A stretch of 64,000 bases of DNA from contig JAHYIO010000003.1 of assembly GCA_020543525.1 (NCBI GenBank), positions 1,240,001 through 1,304,000 of the forward strand. Reading direction: 5' to 3'. This document shows positions 1-11,443 of this stretch, in pieces (the stretch's first letter is position 1; each line of letters begins with the position of its first letter). A program made the translations under genes and the position numbers. The notes beneath the pieces were generated by a model. That model searched no databases. It was not told the DNA's origin and saw only the letters and a list, made by a program, of their open reading frames with translations. Source of the DNA: Coriolopsis trogii. Taxonomy: Eukaryota; Basidiomycota; Agaricomycetes; Polyporales; Polyporaceae.

Positions 1-2799
1 CTCTTCACGAAGCTCCAGGACTGCCGCTGTGACGACAAGATCTGATGAGAGCCGTTCTCGTGAATCTAGTACTTTGCGTGGTTCAACCATCTCGAAGTAT
101 GCGCCCTCGTGGCTGCTGAACACATTCCGCAGTAACATCAGCCAACCACAGACCTCCCCTGTTTCTGTCTCGGGAATGGCTGTGTCTACTCCTCCACCGA
201 CACCTTCGTCGACGACGGCGACATCCTCCTCCGCACAACCTAGAGCACCTCCACGCTCACCACAGCCAGTATCGATTGGTAAGGGCGCGAGCAGTGCTCG
301 GCCAATTCGGCAACGCGCCAAAGAGGATGACCCCCATCGAGGATCCCTCACTAAATACTCCCCAGTTGCGACACCTCCTCGGGACGATATCTTGAGCAAG
401 CGTCGCGGCACGCTGAGTAGCGCCGCTGCTGTCAATCTCCCCATCCTCCCATCCAACCTAGCGGTCTACATTGACCCTACCAGACCCCTCGCTTTCGTGC
501 CGTACGCACAAGCCTCGCTTGCACGTAGGTGGCAACACACCTTTGCGCAGCCGTTGACCAAGCACGAGATCAAGTGGCGGTCCATGGTGACCCCGGCATG
601 TCTCCCGCTGACGGTCGAGCACTTCCCGTCGACGCACGAGCTCGAGACGTCGTACGACGTCTTCTCGTACGACTTTGTCTACGACCCGTCGGAGATGCAC
701 TCCTTCCTCGTCCGCTTGCCGCCCATGCACGGGAACGGAGAAGAGTCGAGGCGTGCGTGGGCGGTCGCGATCATGCGCGGGATGGTCGCGCTCCGTCTCG
801 CGCAGGGATTCCAGTTTGTGCTCCGGCCGTCGTCCAAGCGGGCGGGTGCTCAGGAGCAAGAGGCGCAGAGCTCATCTTTGCGCCGCACCAAATCGTACGC
901 TGGCGATGACAACGCCACTGAGCGACCCATCGGCGCCGCGGTCGTGCTCGGCTCGCCGTACGATCCGATCTACCTGAGCATGAGCAACGAGATCCATATG
1001 ATCGCGTTTACGGGGGACTCCATTCAGGTGCGGCGGTATGTGCGCAGGATGCCGAAGACGGAACCGTTCGAGTACCAGTGTCTCATCTGGCCGAAACTGG
1101 GCGAGGGGTATACCGAGCTCAAGACCACGTTCCGCTCGCACGGGATGGAAAGCTATGGCTGGAACAGGTATGCCACTGCACAGTTGGATCAGACGGACTG
1201 GAATGCTTGCTGATCGCTAAGCACAGACTGGATATGTTGGTGGCCGGATACGAGAACAAGTTCAGTGAGAGCCTTCGGTATTGGCGCACGCGATTCGTGG
1301 TCATACCAGCCGATGAGACGCCGCATACGGGTGTCGCGCCTTCAGGCGAGAAACTGAACGACGAGGAGATCAGGCTGCTCGGGATGGACAAGCTCGCAGA
1401 GCTGTTCACGAAGGTGCGGCATGATGAGCCGGGCCAGCAGACTGCCCCAGTGCGATTCATCACGACCGACCTTGGGCCGGCGCAGTGCATCCTGGACGAG
1501 CACGTCATCGCGCAGCTGGACGAGATTCACGCAGTCGGGCCGCTGAAGAAGAAAGCGAAGAGCGAGCGGGACATCAGCGAGATGTCGCTGGCCGCGATCG
1601 CGAAGGCCATGCGCGAGGAGGACGGAGTGCCGATCAAGGAGCACAGATGGCATGGGCGGCGGTACCCAAACTCGTTCACGGGAACGCAGTTCGTGTCCTG
1701 GCTTGTGCGTGAGTTTCGCGACGTGTCGAGTAGGGAACAGGCGGCGGAATGGGGCGTCAAGTTGATGGAACAGGGTTTGTTCGACCATTGTAGGGGCACG
1801 CACGGTTTCTTGGACGGGTGAGTATTGTTCGCTTTGAAAGTCGCACATGGCTGAACCTCTCTAAGGCACTACTTTTATGTCTTGCGCGGAGAGTACATTG
1901 TACCTGTGACGCCGAGGACGGGATGGTTCTCCCGCCCAGCCAAACATGAAGACACGAACACGCGGAGCGTGAGCTCACCTAGACCTTTCCCGGGAAGGAA
2001 GACGAAGAAGCGACTTATGCTCAGCGAAAGCATGGTCATTGACGTTGATCCCAAGATGGTACGTTTGCGAGACACGTAGCTTTTACGGCAGTACTGAGGC
2101 GTTATCTGTCTCTAGCAAAGTGACCAAGCCGAGACCGTTTATCTCCACCACGACATCATACACAACCCCGCGACATGCTTTCATTTCCAGTTCCACTGGA
2201 TTGGTACGACCGCACAGCTCATTGACGACTTGCTCCGCCAATGGAGCAGAATTATTGAGCGATATGGTCTCAAGCTTGTTGAAGCTTACGTAGATCAAAT
2301 AAGCGACATCCGGGAAAAGAACGCATTCCAATCATGCTTCCCAATCCCTCTGGCCGCCCCTCCTCCGTTGCTTTCTGAGATCGGTCGCCGTCTCCCGGAG
2401 GGCGCACAGTCTCTGCACTACTTTGAGTCCGCGCTGCTACGAAAGTGGGGCTTCGTCTTGGACATCGAGGGCGCCAGTCATTACACTGACCAAGTCGAGG
2501 TGGACTACTCATACCGACGATCGCTATACAAGTACTCGCAGTGGATCCATCGCTCGGGAGTCGCGTTCATTCAGGTTCTTGGAGGTTCCCAAGGTTTCCT
2601 CTTCCTCACCAATCGCCTCATGGCACCTGGTCGCATCGGAACTGCATTGAAGTCCCAGCGGCCCGCGGCAGCGGCGGAAGAGATCCGTATCAAGCTCCAT
2701 CAATTCTGCACGGACAAGGATGCGCTCACACGGTTCTATGAGGAGGAGATCGCGCAGCTGGACCCTGCACTCGATGAACCACCGCCTTTGCGTATATGA
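1..2799 (+). CDS. IML1: IML1/DEPDC5, GATOR1 (SEACIT) subunit, 5'-truncated by window edge
   Basis: The 3' part of the vacuolar-membrane GAP-complex subunit that restrains TORC1 when amino acids are scarce. The reading frame is open from the window edge, so the start lies upstream. Exons seen: up to 1167, 1227-1817, 1866-2058 and 2116-2799, with GT-AG introns of 48-59 nt. The third-quarter region encodes a DEP domain (around 1640-1900) with the typical run FTGTQFVSWL followed by a GLFDH stretch and HYFYVLRGEY. The last exon encodes the conserved C-terminal domain with HHDIIHNPATCFHFQF and QWSRIIERYGLKLVEAY. The N-terminal segment from 29 is Ser/Pro-rich and low in complexity, as in other fungal homologues. 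Family assignment rests on the DEP and C-terminal blocks and is strong; exact exon limits are read by eye. Confidence 0.9.
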
Positions 2800-3486
2800 C
2801 AATCACACGTGTCATCGCGCGCATGTCAGACCTGTTTGCGAATATGTCATCATCGCACATTGCAGAAACAATCGGGTGCCTTGTGACTCGGGGGCGGAGA
2901 CGAAGAGAATTCATCACCGCGCTGGTATGCTATCGGATCTCGGGCTCTTCCACGACTATGTAGAAGCCGGACAAATCATGGCAGGGGCGCAGGGTTGCCG
3001 ACCACGATTCCTTCTCAAGAACGCACTCGTTTGTGTCTGAAGAGCCCGCTGCGATGGCGCCTACGGGGAATGCCGGCATATCGTCGACTGGAGAGCACAT
3101 AGCCGATGACTTCTGGACCGCGTCAAGATTCAGGACTCGTTGATATCGCGACGTCCTACGTCGTGACGAAGCAACTGCTGTCGGACATAAGCTGCTCCAA
3201 CTCGACTTCGGGCGCATTGTGACATGTCATGTGCATACGTATACAAGGCTGGCTCTCACCTGGCGTGCCGACAGCCCCTCCCTTTGGTTTGGTAATTGGT
3301 CACATCCCGACACTGATAGGATGCGGTCCCGAGCTCTTTCTGCTTATCTCTTCGGCCCTATCGTGTTCTGCTTCCTGGGTAACTCACGTATATACCTTCC
3401 AGCAGTCCTTCCCGGAGGCGATATGCCTTCAAGAGCCAATTCGTGTCCCATACTTCCTGTCCACTTTCCCTGACATCAAGACCTGA
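2800..3486. other. intergenic, no gene seen
   Basis: Between the IML1 stop and the F-box start. Short open frames exist on both strands but none has recognisable domains or paired splice sites. It presumably holds the IML1 3' UTR and the F-box promoter; the last 200 bases are pyrimidine-rich on the plus strand, as is usual for fungal leaders. Confidence 0.5.
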
Positions 3487-4848
3487 ATGGCTAATACGCC
3501 TTCGTCTACCTCGACTCCTTTCAAGAATATCGCAGACCTCCCTTACGACATTCTGTTTGATATCTTCCATCTCTTGTCTTCCCATGACCTCGTCCACCTA
3601 CTCAGCTGCTGTCGCGACTTACGCAGCTACGTCGATCAAGAGCACATATGGCAAACCCTTTCCGCTCCCTATGGCCTGCATGACATCACCTACTTCGGTG
3701 GTCGCTCCTGGTACATCGTCTACACTAGGCTACTCCATTCCTATGGACCCATGCTTGGTCTATGGGCAAGCGATCACGCCTTCATCGGCGGCATCCTCGA
3801 ATTCTACCTGCATCGTGGGGATGACGAACGGGTAGGCGGGATCGTCATAGATGCATGGCAGTTCCGCCTCGTGCAGCCCGAAGATCTAGACGCGGAGCCA
3901 GAGCGGCCTGAGCCTCCCATCCACGCACCGCTTGGACGTATAGACTTCAGCGCGACACCGACTCTGTACGGAGACGCACGGGTCATGTGCTGCTCGAAGC
4001 GAGGCGTCGGAATCCATCCTGGGCAAATGAGGTATCTGTCCTCGACCTCCCAAGGATTGTTTCTACATGCTCGCGAAGGTCGTTATGCACATCCCGAGTT
4101 TCCCGACCCTGATAACCAACAATGGGTAGACCACCGGAGGTACCCTCGCTTGCCGTGCGTGCAGGCTCAGGTGGTTGATCAGTCGGTGGTGGCCACCACT
4201 GGCCGACCGAGGATACCTATCATATTCACTGCACCGACAAACTATCGCAAACCCCCCGCCATATCCCTAACTTGTCGACACGGATGTATCGGCCGCATCC
4301 GACCATTCCTCGGCTTCGACAACGCAGTGCCACATCTTCCCCGATACTACCCGCTCCGAAGACACGTACCTCCTGTGGTGGATATAACGTCCCCAGACTG
4401 GCAGCCGTCAGCACTTAGCGGTCTTTGGCTGGGGTCGCATGGCCCACATGGGACGGAGCTTCTCTATGTGTACTGGGATCGCCTGTCTTCCGTGCTACGA
4501 GCATGGAAGATCACGGGCGACGAGAACGTACCACGCGGAGCGCTCACCTGGGAAGTACATACTGGGACACCGTACGTGCTGTCGCATGTCCCCTCGTACG
4601 CGATGGCGCAGGGTATCGGGGACCTGTCGACGTACCGACTCTTTGGCGGTACGGGTGTGATCAGTGCTCGGGGCTTCATGTGAGTGTACAAGAGTACAAG
4701 ATCGCATGCAACCTTCTGATTGTAGCGCTTTAGCCCTCATCAATGCCAATCGACGGATGTCGTTCTGGCGGTAGGAGAGTCGGACATGCTGCACATGATG
4801 TGGGTCGAGATGGACGAGTGCTCCGCGTACATGCGGTACAAGGGTTAG
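3487..4848 (+). CDS. F-box protein
   Basis: Probable substrate receptor of an SCF ubiquitin ligase. The F-box covers about residues 14-60 (IADLPYDILFDIFHLLSSHD, then LLSCCRDLRSYVDQEHIW). After it comes a region with GPMLGLWASDHAFIGGILEF, resembling the folded domain found after the F-box in FBXO31-like fungal proteins; the target cannot be told. The long open frame from 3487 stops at 4681 (398 codons), but that stop lies inside a 54-nt intron (4680-4733, GTGAGT...TTTAG). Splicing continues the frame for about 38 more codons, including a stretch SDMLHMMWVEMDECSAYM, to a stop at 4846-4848. The spliced end is preferred because donor, acceptor and phase all fit and the added sequence looks protein-like. 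Confidence 0.85.
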
Positions 4849-5074
4849 TATGGGTGAGGAAGTCCCCGACCACTTAGTTGGCTATTCCGTATTACTTTTC
4901 TATGCTTCACACGCACCTCGAAGGACTACTAAATCGAGCAACAGCCAATCTAGAGGCTGGTTTTCGAGAAGACGGGAATATGAGTATAGAGAGGTAGCAT
5001 CGACAAAGTTGTGTATAGCGCATGCAATAGGTGCAACAGAAGATGATGGTAGAAGTAGAAACCCACATCGGTCG

Positions 5075-8000
5075 TCAGGTCCGTGTCCCCTCGCTCTGAT
5101 TGTGGCATACCGGACAACCTTGCGAGATCTTCGCGCGCAAGATGGCGGTGCTGGAGATGGAGATTATGGATTAAGTGACTGCAAGTGCATCTCGCGATGG
5201 GTGGACTTACAAGGCGATCTTGCCACCCAGACCGGGCTGGCCCCCGATGCCCATGCCCACAAGGGTCGGGTCTGGTTGGTGAGGGAGCTCCGAGTCTGAG
5301 TCGACGCAGTCCGCATGGACGACGTGTCGGCAGAGGAAAAGGAGGGTGAGCCCATGCGGCGGCTGGCCGATGGCTTTGTTGCAGATCGGACACGGCGTCT
5401 TCGCTGCACAGAATAAACCACCGTTCGGCGTCAGTCCAGCCCCAGAACGCTCGAGAAGGCATGCATATATGGTGTGTACTAACCACTTAAGAAGAAGCCG
5501 CTGGACTGGTTCCTGTGCAGCGTGCGCACAAGATCCGCGCAGTCACCGTTCATGATCGTCTGGCAGCCTTCGAGCAGCGACACCTGCAGGTTGAAGTCGT
5601 GCAGAATCTTGATAAGTGCACCTTTCAGTCCGGGTATCTCAAGTCCGTTCTTGATGCGACGAATGAGCCGTATGGGGTCAATTTCCGCACCGACGTTCTC
5701 CAGAAGCCCCCTGATGAATGCTGTTGCATACCGTGGTACGTCATTGAGGCAATGCATTGGGCGTGAACGGAGAGCGAGACGTACCGGGTCTAGTCTCTGA
5801 ATATCGGAGCAAGTCCTCCCATAGGTCGTCGTCGTGTTGCTCCTTGGCGAAGTCGATAGCGCGGTTCACGTCTCCCAACCTATCTATGATGAGGTACAGT
5901 GCCTTCTTGTTGTTACCCATCCGGCCAAGGAGGAACACCATCTCCAACACGAGATCGCGCTCGTTGCAGACGTTGTATGCCTACGCACAACGCTATAAGC
6001 TTGCCGCCTCGATTTTAGCTCCGGAACGCTCACCTTTTCCAGACTATAGTAGTTGCTGGCGCGAAGGAAGTCTATGAGCTTACGTGGCGCGTATTCCGCG
6101 TATAGCTTGACCTGTATGTGCCATTGAGAACTTGTGTTGAATCGGTAACAACTTGAAAGAGCGCTTACCTGGGTATCAGCATATGCGGATGTTAAGTGCG
6201 GGTCCTTCTGGAACAGCGCATTCAGGTACATGTACAGGTAAAATGGCCTGCTCTGCAGTTGCTGCACGACTCGCCCAATCTACATGTCGTCTGGCCTCAG
6301 CTTTCTTCGTATATACGCTCGGATATCCAAGAGGACTTACGGGAATTGAATGTATGTGGTCGACAAGTAGCGTTATGGCTGCCACCGGATCAGTGTCAAC
6401 GTCCTCTCCATCCTTCTTCCGTTTCTCTCGCAACTCTTGGTCAAACTCAACCAACAGAAGCGCTTGGTCCTGCACATCCGTGAAAAGGTTGTTATCGCGA
6501 ATAAGATCGAAGACGTTCGGACGTCGCAAGCGTAGGAAGAATGGTAATGCCTTGCCAGGTTGTCGGTTCAGCGTGTACCTGCAATCGACGTTGCCAGCAT
6601 AAATGCTGGGGCCAATACCTACCGATGTAAAGGTGATAAACGCACAGTTCTGCAAGGCATTCCATCAAAATGATGGTGTCAGGCCCAGTAGCCTTCATTG
6701 ACGACGAAGAGGGTGCGCGATCCAGCTCGGACTGGACAGCCACAATGACTGCAGAGATATCGTAGATACCCTTTGGCCATGTCTTGATCGTCTGCAACAG
6801 AGTCTGCAATGGACATCAGCAAACCTGCCCGTCGAGCACGAGCAGAACAAGAAGGACTTGCCTGTCGATCATGCGCTAGGAAGTGCGCCAAGATCATCTC
6901 GTATACCAGATGCCCCAAGGTGGGCGACTCTGTCGGTACATATGGAATGATCGCCTGCAGCTGGTGCTTCTGCGCAAAGACAAAGATCCAATCCTCCCAC
7001 CGCTTCGTGTCGAGCCCGCACACTTTCGGACATAACCGCGCCGCCTTGATATACTCGCCCTCCCCGACTAGATGCTCGATATATCGCTGCCCAATCTGCA
7101 CCGCATCAAGCTCGTCCTTGTCCTCCTTCCGTACGTCGCCCTCGCTGCCCATGCGCTCGATGACATCCAGCGCTTCTTCATATCTCTTTCGCTCGACTAG
7201 CCACGCGACATGGTCGCGCCAGTCTCGAGGCCTGACGACGACGAGATCTCGCGGACTGAGCACGACGTAATATCTGTCGCCCGCCAAGGTAGCTGCCGGA
7301 GATAAACTGGAACCTGCAACAGAGGCTGCCTCGACATCGACGAGGACATAGTCGTTGCACCCCCATCGCTCATACCCAGAAATCCCCAGAGCATCCGCAG
7401 AGAGCTCCTCACCGCTGCGAGAAATGATACGGAGTTCGGGGCGTTCGGCCAGCTTGCGAGCCTGCTCAGCGCGATCGGATGTGGCCTCGTTCCCGTTCAA
7501 GAGCGACGAGTCTGGCGGAGTATATGCAAGTACGAGGAAAGAGGTAAGCGTAGGAGACCTCATCGAGCGCACTGAGCCGTTCAATTTGGCCGGTGGGCCC
7601 GGCGGTGGGACTGCTGAAGGAGATGGAGTCATCGGGTGCGGCACTATACCAGAAATCATGCAGTCTAATTGGAAGACTGCGGTGATCTCCACGAGAAGAG
7701 GGGCTAGGTTCTGAGCCGAGGCTGTCTTGCGTGGGCGCGCGCGGACGCGAGCAACTTTGATCTGGTCTGCCCAGCCTATGAGGAGTGTGGACTCGTCTTG
7801 CCAGTGGAGTGTGCATTTGAAGAGATCTGCGCGAGGGCTGTCGGCGGGTCGATCGATGAAGGTGATGCGACTCTGCGAGTGCGTATCGTAAATCTTGACT
7901 CCCTACAGAATTGTCCGCATTAGCGAAGCGGGGAAGATGTGCAGGAAAGATGCGTACCAGGTCGTTTGCCCATGCAATGAGGTTGTCCCGCCACCGGACC

Positions 8001-8585
8001 TGCCAGATGGGCCCTTCACCAGAGTGCAGTATGGTATCCTTGTAGCCGAGCCATCCCTTCTCGTGCAGTACAAGGTTGCCAGCCATGCCACCTGAAACAA
8101 GCGAGCGCGTGCTACTCTTCGCGAAGTTTGGCTCGAGAGCGACAGTGCGGACGGGTCGTTTCATGTTGAACACATGGGTCTCGGGATGAGTGACTGAATA
8201 TACGGCGACCTGTCCTGCGAGCAACACCCAGTTGTGATGCAATGAGCACTGTCATTGTTATTATCAGAACCCAGGCACGATGATCTCTCACCGTCGATCG
8301 ATGCTGTAGCTATCCAGTCGCCAGTCACGTCCAGAGAGATGTCAAGCACAGATGCAGAGTGTGCGGCGAAGGGTTTGATGAGTTGCCCGTCGAGACTAAG
8401 GACATGTAGTTTCCCGCCATGGGTACCGAGAGCCTGCGCAACGTCAGTGTCAATACATGTTGTGGGTAGCAGATAGCGTACTGACTAGTCTCTGGTTAGC
8501 ATATGCGAGTGCAGAGGCCGAATCTTTCTGTAGCAACTGATGCGCGATTCCCCCGAGCCTCTCGTACTTGAGCGCAGGCTCCTCA

Positions 8586-8617
<32 letters not shown>

Positions 8618-8824
8618 TTCTTCCTCGTCCTCGTCCGTCTCATCATCACCCCCGCTTCCCTCAACATCAGTCCCATCCTGTGATTTGCCGCCTTCGTCGT
8701 GCGCGTCTCCGTTCCCTTCCCCATGATCGCCGTCGTCCTCACTGGCCTCTGTCATGTTGTCCGGACTCGCAGAAAGCATCCGGTCAACATGTTTGATTTC
8801 GTCATCCTGAGGCTCTGTCGACAT
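5075..8824 (-). CDS. VPS41: VPS41, HOPS complex subunit
   Basis: Tethering factor for fusion at the vacuole/late endosome (HOPS) and for the AP-3 pathway. Read on the minus strand from ATG at 8824: a very acidic N-terminal stretch (Asp/Glu run near 8590-8650), the conserved PALKYERLGG block, WD40-like beta-propeller repeats (WIATASIDG, GMAGNLVLHEKGWLGYKD, WQVRWRDNLIAWAND), a long alpha-helical clathrin-heavy-chain-repeat region (about 7200-5500), and a C-terminal RING-type zinc domain: CPICNKAIG, then LCRHVVHADCV, then after a last intron (donor in GCCTT|GTAAGT) the final GCPVC pair and stop at 5075-5077. More than ten introns. Its start is 232 bp from the COX16 start, so the two share a divergent promoter. 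Identification is firm; inner exon limits were not all resolved. Confidence 0.92.
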
Positions 8825-9056
8825 GGCGCACCAGGTACCAGCAGATAGACACTAGACACACATAGGCACAAGCGCAGCGCAAGTAGTAAGGCAGAAAGCC
8901 AGAGGCCCAGTGCGGGAAGGCTGAAGCTTCGGCGCGGGGGAGACGCGAGGCTGGTGACGCGCGTATTATACGCTCAAGCGCCTACCCATAGCTTCGGGCC
9001 GACTGAACGGTCTAGCAGTGGGAGTACTTGTCTACGCACCTCCACTGTCTACCACC

Positions 9057-9526
9057 ATGCCGACATTCTCCAGACATCCGCTCAACGAGGCGGCTTACAG
9101 CAAGCTGTTCAGGAGATACCCTGCGCTGTTCGGTGTGCCTTTTGTGCTCCTCATCGTCGGCGCGTCGTTCGGCATGCAGCAGTTCACCCAGACTCGTTAT
9201 GATCTGCACGCCCAGAAAGTCACTGCGGTATGTCATCCTACACCATCTTGAATACGTCATTTAAGCTCGACGGCTTCACCAGATGAACAAAGAACAGGAG
9301 TTGGGATTGTCGCAGAACCGAAAGAAGTTCGACATCAGGGAAGAATACTTTGTGAGCGGCATGAGTCTTGCCGAACGAGTCATGGAACTACTCATGCTTT
9401 CATTTGCAGAAACTCAGCGCAGCAGCGGACAGGGATTGGGAACCGAAACGTATTGAACGTCCGAAGGGTCTCCCGGAATGGGGTGTCCCACCCACTGAAC
9501 CACCCGCTGACCCTAAGAAGCCTTAG
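9057..9526 (+). CDS. COX16: COX16, cytochrome c oxidase assembly factor
   Basis: Small mitochondrial inner-membrane protein needed to assemble cytochrome c oxidase. Three exons: 9057-9227, from about 9282 to 9351, and from about 9411 to the TAG at 9524-9526. It encodes roughly 118 residues. The single membrane span (LFGVPFVLLIVGASFGMQQF) follows a basic N-terminal stretch, and the family signature after the first intron (FDIREEY, then DWEPKRI and RPKGLPEWG) is present. The plus-frame also offers an upstream ATG at 9018, but homologues start at the one at 9057 (MPTFSRHPL). Its 3' end converges on RPN7 with a gap of 173 bp. Confidence 0.95.
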
Positions 9527-9699
9527 TATCCCTATCTCCCATGTCCTCCAGCTCATCTATCCACGTATAATGCTTCGACATTGTTGTACAATAGCGCACG
9601 CTTTCACACTCACCGAAGCCTCACTCCTTGCGCCTCAAACGATCTCCGAAGTTCAAGAACTACCTACTGTACACGAGAGAAGATGGCATCCGCACACGG

Positions 9700-11188
9700 T
9701 CAGTACAACACCTTGCTCAGTCTTTGTACCGCGTTCAAGAGAATGTCACCCTGTCGAACAACCGTCTCGTACTGCGCGTTCTTCACCGACGGGCGGTTCG
9801 TCTCAACAACCCCGTTCACCTTGTCGATCGTACAGTGTAGCCGCCCTGACGCGATGAATCGGGACAATTCACTGTGAACGCCAAAGGTGAGCACATGTCT
9901 GCAAGAGTAACATGGCACGGGAAACGCACGTATCAACGAAATCTACGCTTACGCCAAAGGAACGCGCGAGACTGTCAAGGGTGAGACTCCGGTAGGACTC
10001 GAGAAGCTGGTTGTATGCGAGTATACGCATCTCGCGCACGTAGTATCGTGCATGTGGTGCGAGCAGCCGGTTTGGCTTCAGATGTGTTTGTTCGAGGGCA
10101 GCTTTTTAAGAGCATTAACATGCGGCACAGAAAGATGTCTATCAGGAGGCATACCAAGGGCAACGAAGAATTTGTCGTAATGCGAGTCGTAGAGGTTCTT
10201 CATCAGGTCCGCAAGCGTGGGTAGTTCGGGGAGGACTTGGATCACTTCAGGTGCTGTGATGAGCTGCGTTGGGTGCTCCATGAATCTCGGTTTATTCAAC
10301 GCTCTCAGTGGTGCATACCTTCTTCTTGAGATCTGGTCGGTTGAGGGTGAGCACATTCGCGATAATAGTTGTTGCGACAAAATCATTGTAGGAAATAAGT
10401 TCGGTCGCGGTGAATGTTGAAAGCGCGTCGAGCAGGAGTTCACCTCCACGCTTGAATTGCCGGATGGAGAGTAAGTGGAGGCCACGGTAGACTTTCAATC
10501 GGTTCCTCCGGTCCCAGTCGCCACCCTTCTCCACGAACCTGCACACGAGGGTAAGAAGCAAAATTGACTTGCACGACAATGACATACTCTTCTGCTTGTT
10601 GTAGGTTCTGCGTGATCATCTCGTGGTCGCCGAAGAAGAAACCGATACGGATGAGCGTAAGGACTATGTCTATCCTTGAACCAAGTCCAGGTGTCTTCTC
10701 TAATGCCAGCTTCTGAGCTTCAACTGCCTTGTCCTGATCCAGGAAATCATCCGTTGAATATTCCGGTCTGTGGCTGAGGACAGAGCACACACCTTGTCTC
10801 CAATCCGAGTCAAGTAATTTGCGCGCGCACGGAGCAAGTCCGCGACATCCGTCTCGCCCTCCGTCTTCTTTGCCTCCTCTAGCCTCTCCTCAATCTTGTC
10901 AAGTTCTTCCTTGTTTTCTTTCTCCATGCGGTCAAGCAGTGATTGGTCCAGTGGCAAGGCAGAAGCTGCGGTTACTATCCGGTAGAACGGCGCCATGTCT
11001 GACAATATTGTGGGCATAAGTATAGAATAACACTATTCAAACCACAGAGACTTACGGTCAGCTTGAATGCCCTCAAGGAGGGACTTGCGCGCGTTCTCAT
11101 GCAGGTGCGCGAGGGATGGCGAGGTGAGCATGAAGTAATCCTGCGCGAGCGTCAGGTTCGGAATAGGGAGAACCGCGTCTTCAGACAT
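9700..11188 (-). CDS. RPN7: RPN7, 26S proteasome lid subunit (PSMD6)
   Basis: Non-ATPase lid subunit of the 19S regulatory particle. Translation starts at 11188 ([20 protein letters not shown]) and ends at 9700-9702. Seen in order: a coiled-coil region rich in Lys/Glu, the highly conserved helical block with [12 protein letters not shown] and [52 protein letters not shown] sequence, and the C-terminal PCI winged helix with [20 protein letters not shown]. Several short introns. Head-to-head with RPN6 across 255 bp; both proteins occupy the same lid, so shared control is likely (see the promoter entry). Confidence 0.95.
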
Positions 11189-11443
11189 GTTTGCGTATTT
11201 GGCGTTGGACGCGAGACTTCAAACGAATACAGCGAGTAGAGCGTCGAGAACAACGAGAGCAGACTGAGGTAACAGGCGGGATGTGAGTGCAAGCGCTTCC
11301 AAGCGACGCGTCAGTACCGCGAAGGTTTCTCACGCTCCTCGACGCGTCACCTCGCGCGTCCTCCTGCTCGCTCTGTGTACGCCGCTTCAGCTTCGACTCT
11401 TCCTGCTATCTGTCTATTCTGCCTGCTGATCGTCTAAGAAAAC
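11189..11443. promoter_or_regulatory. divergent RPN7/RPN6 promoter with a repeated CGACGCGTCA motif
   Basis: This 255-bp gap separates the start codons of two proteasome-lid genes. It contains two exact copies of the 10-mer CGACGCGTCA at 11304-11313 and 11340-11349, 36 bp apart in the same orientation, each with a palindromic ACGCGT core. That the motif is regulatory is inference; the duplication itself is directly visible. No perfect copy of the yeast PACE element (GGTGGCAAA) was noticed. Confidence 0.5.
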
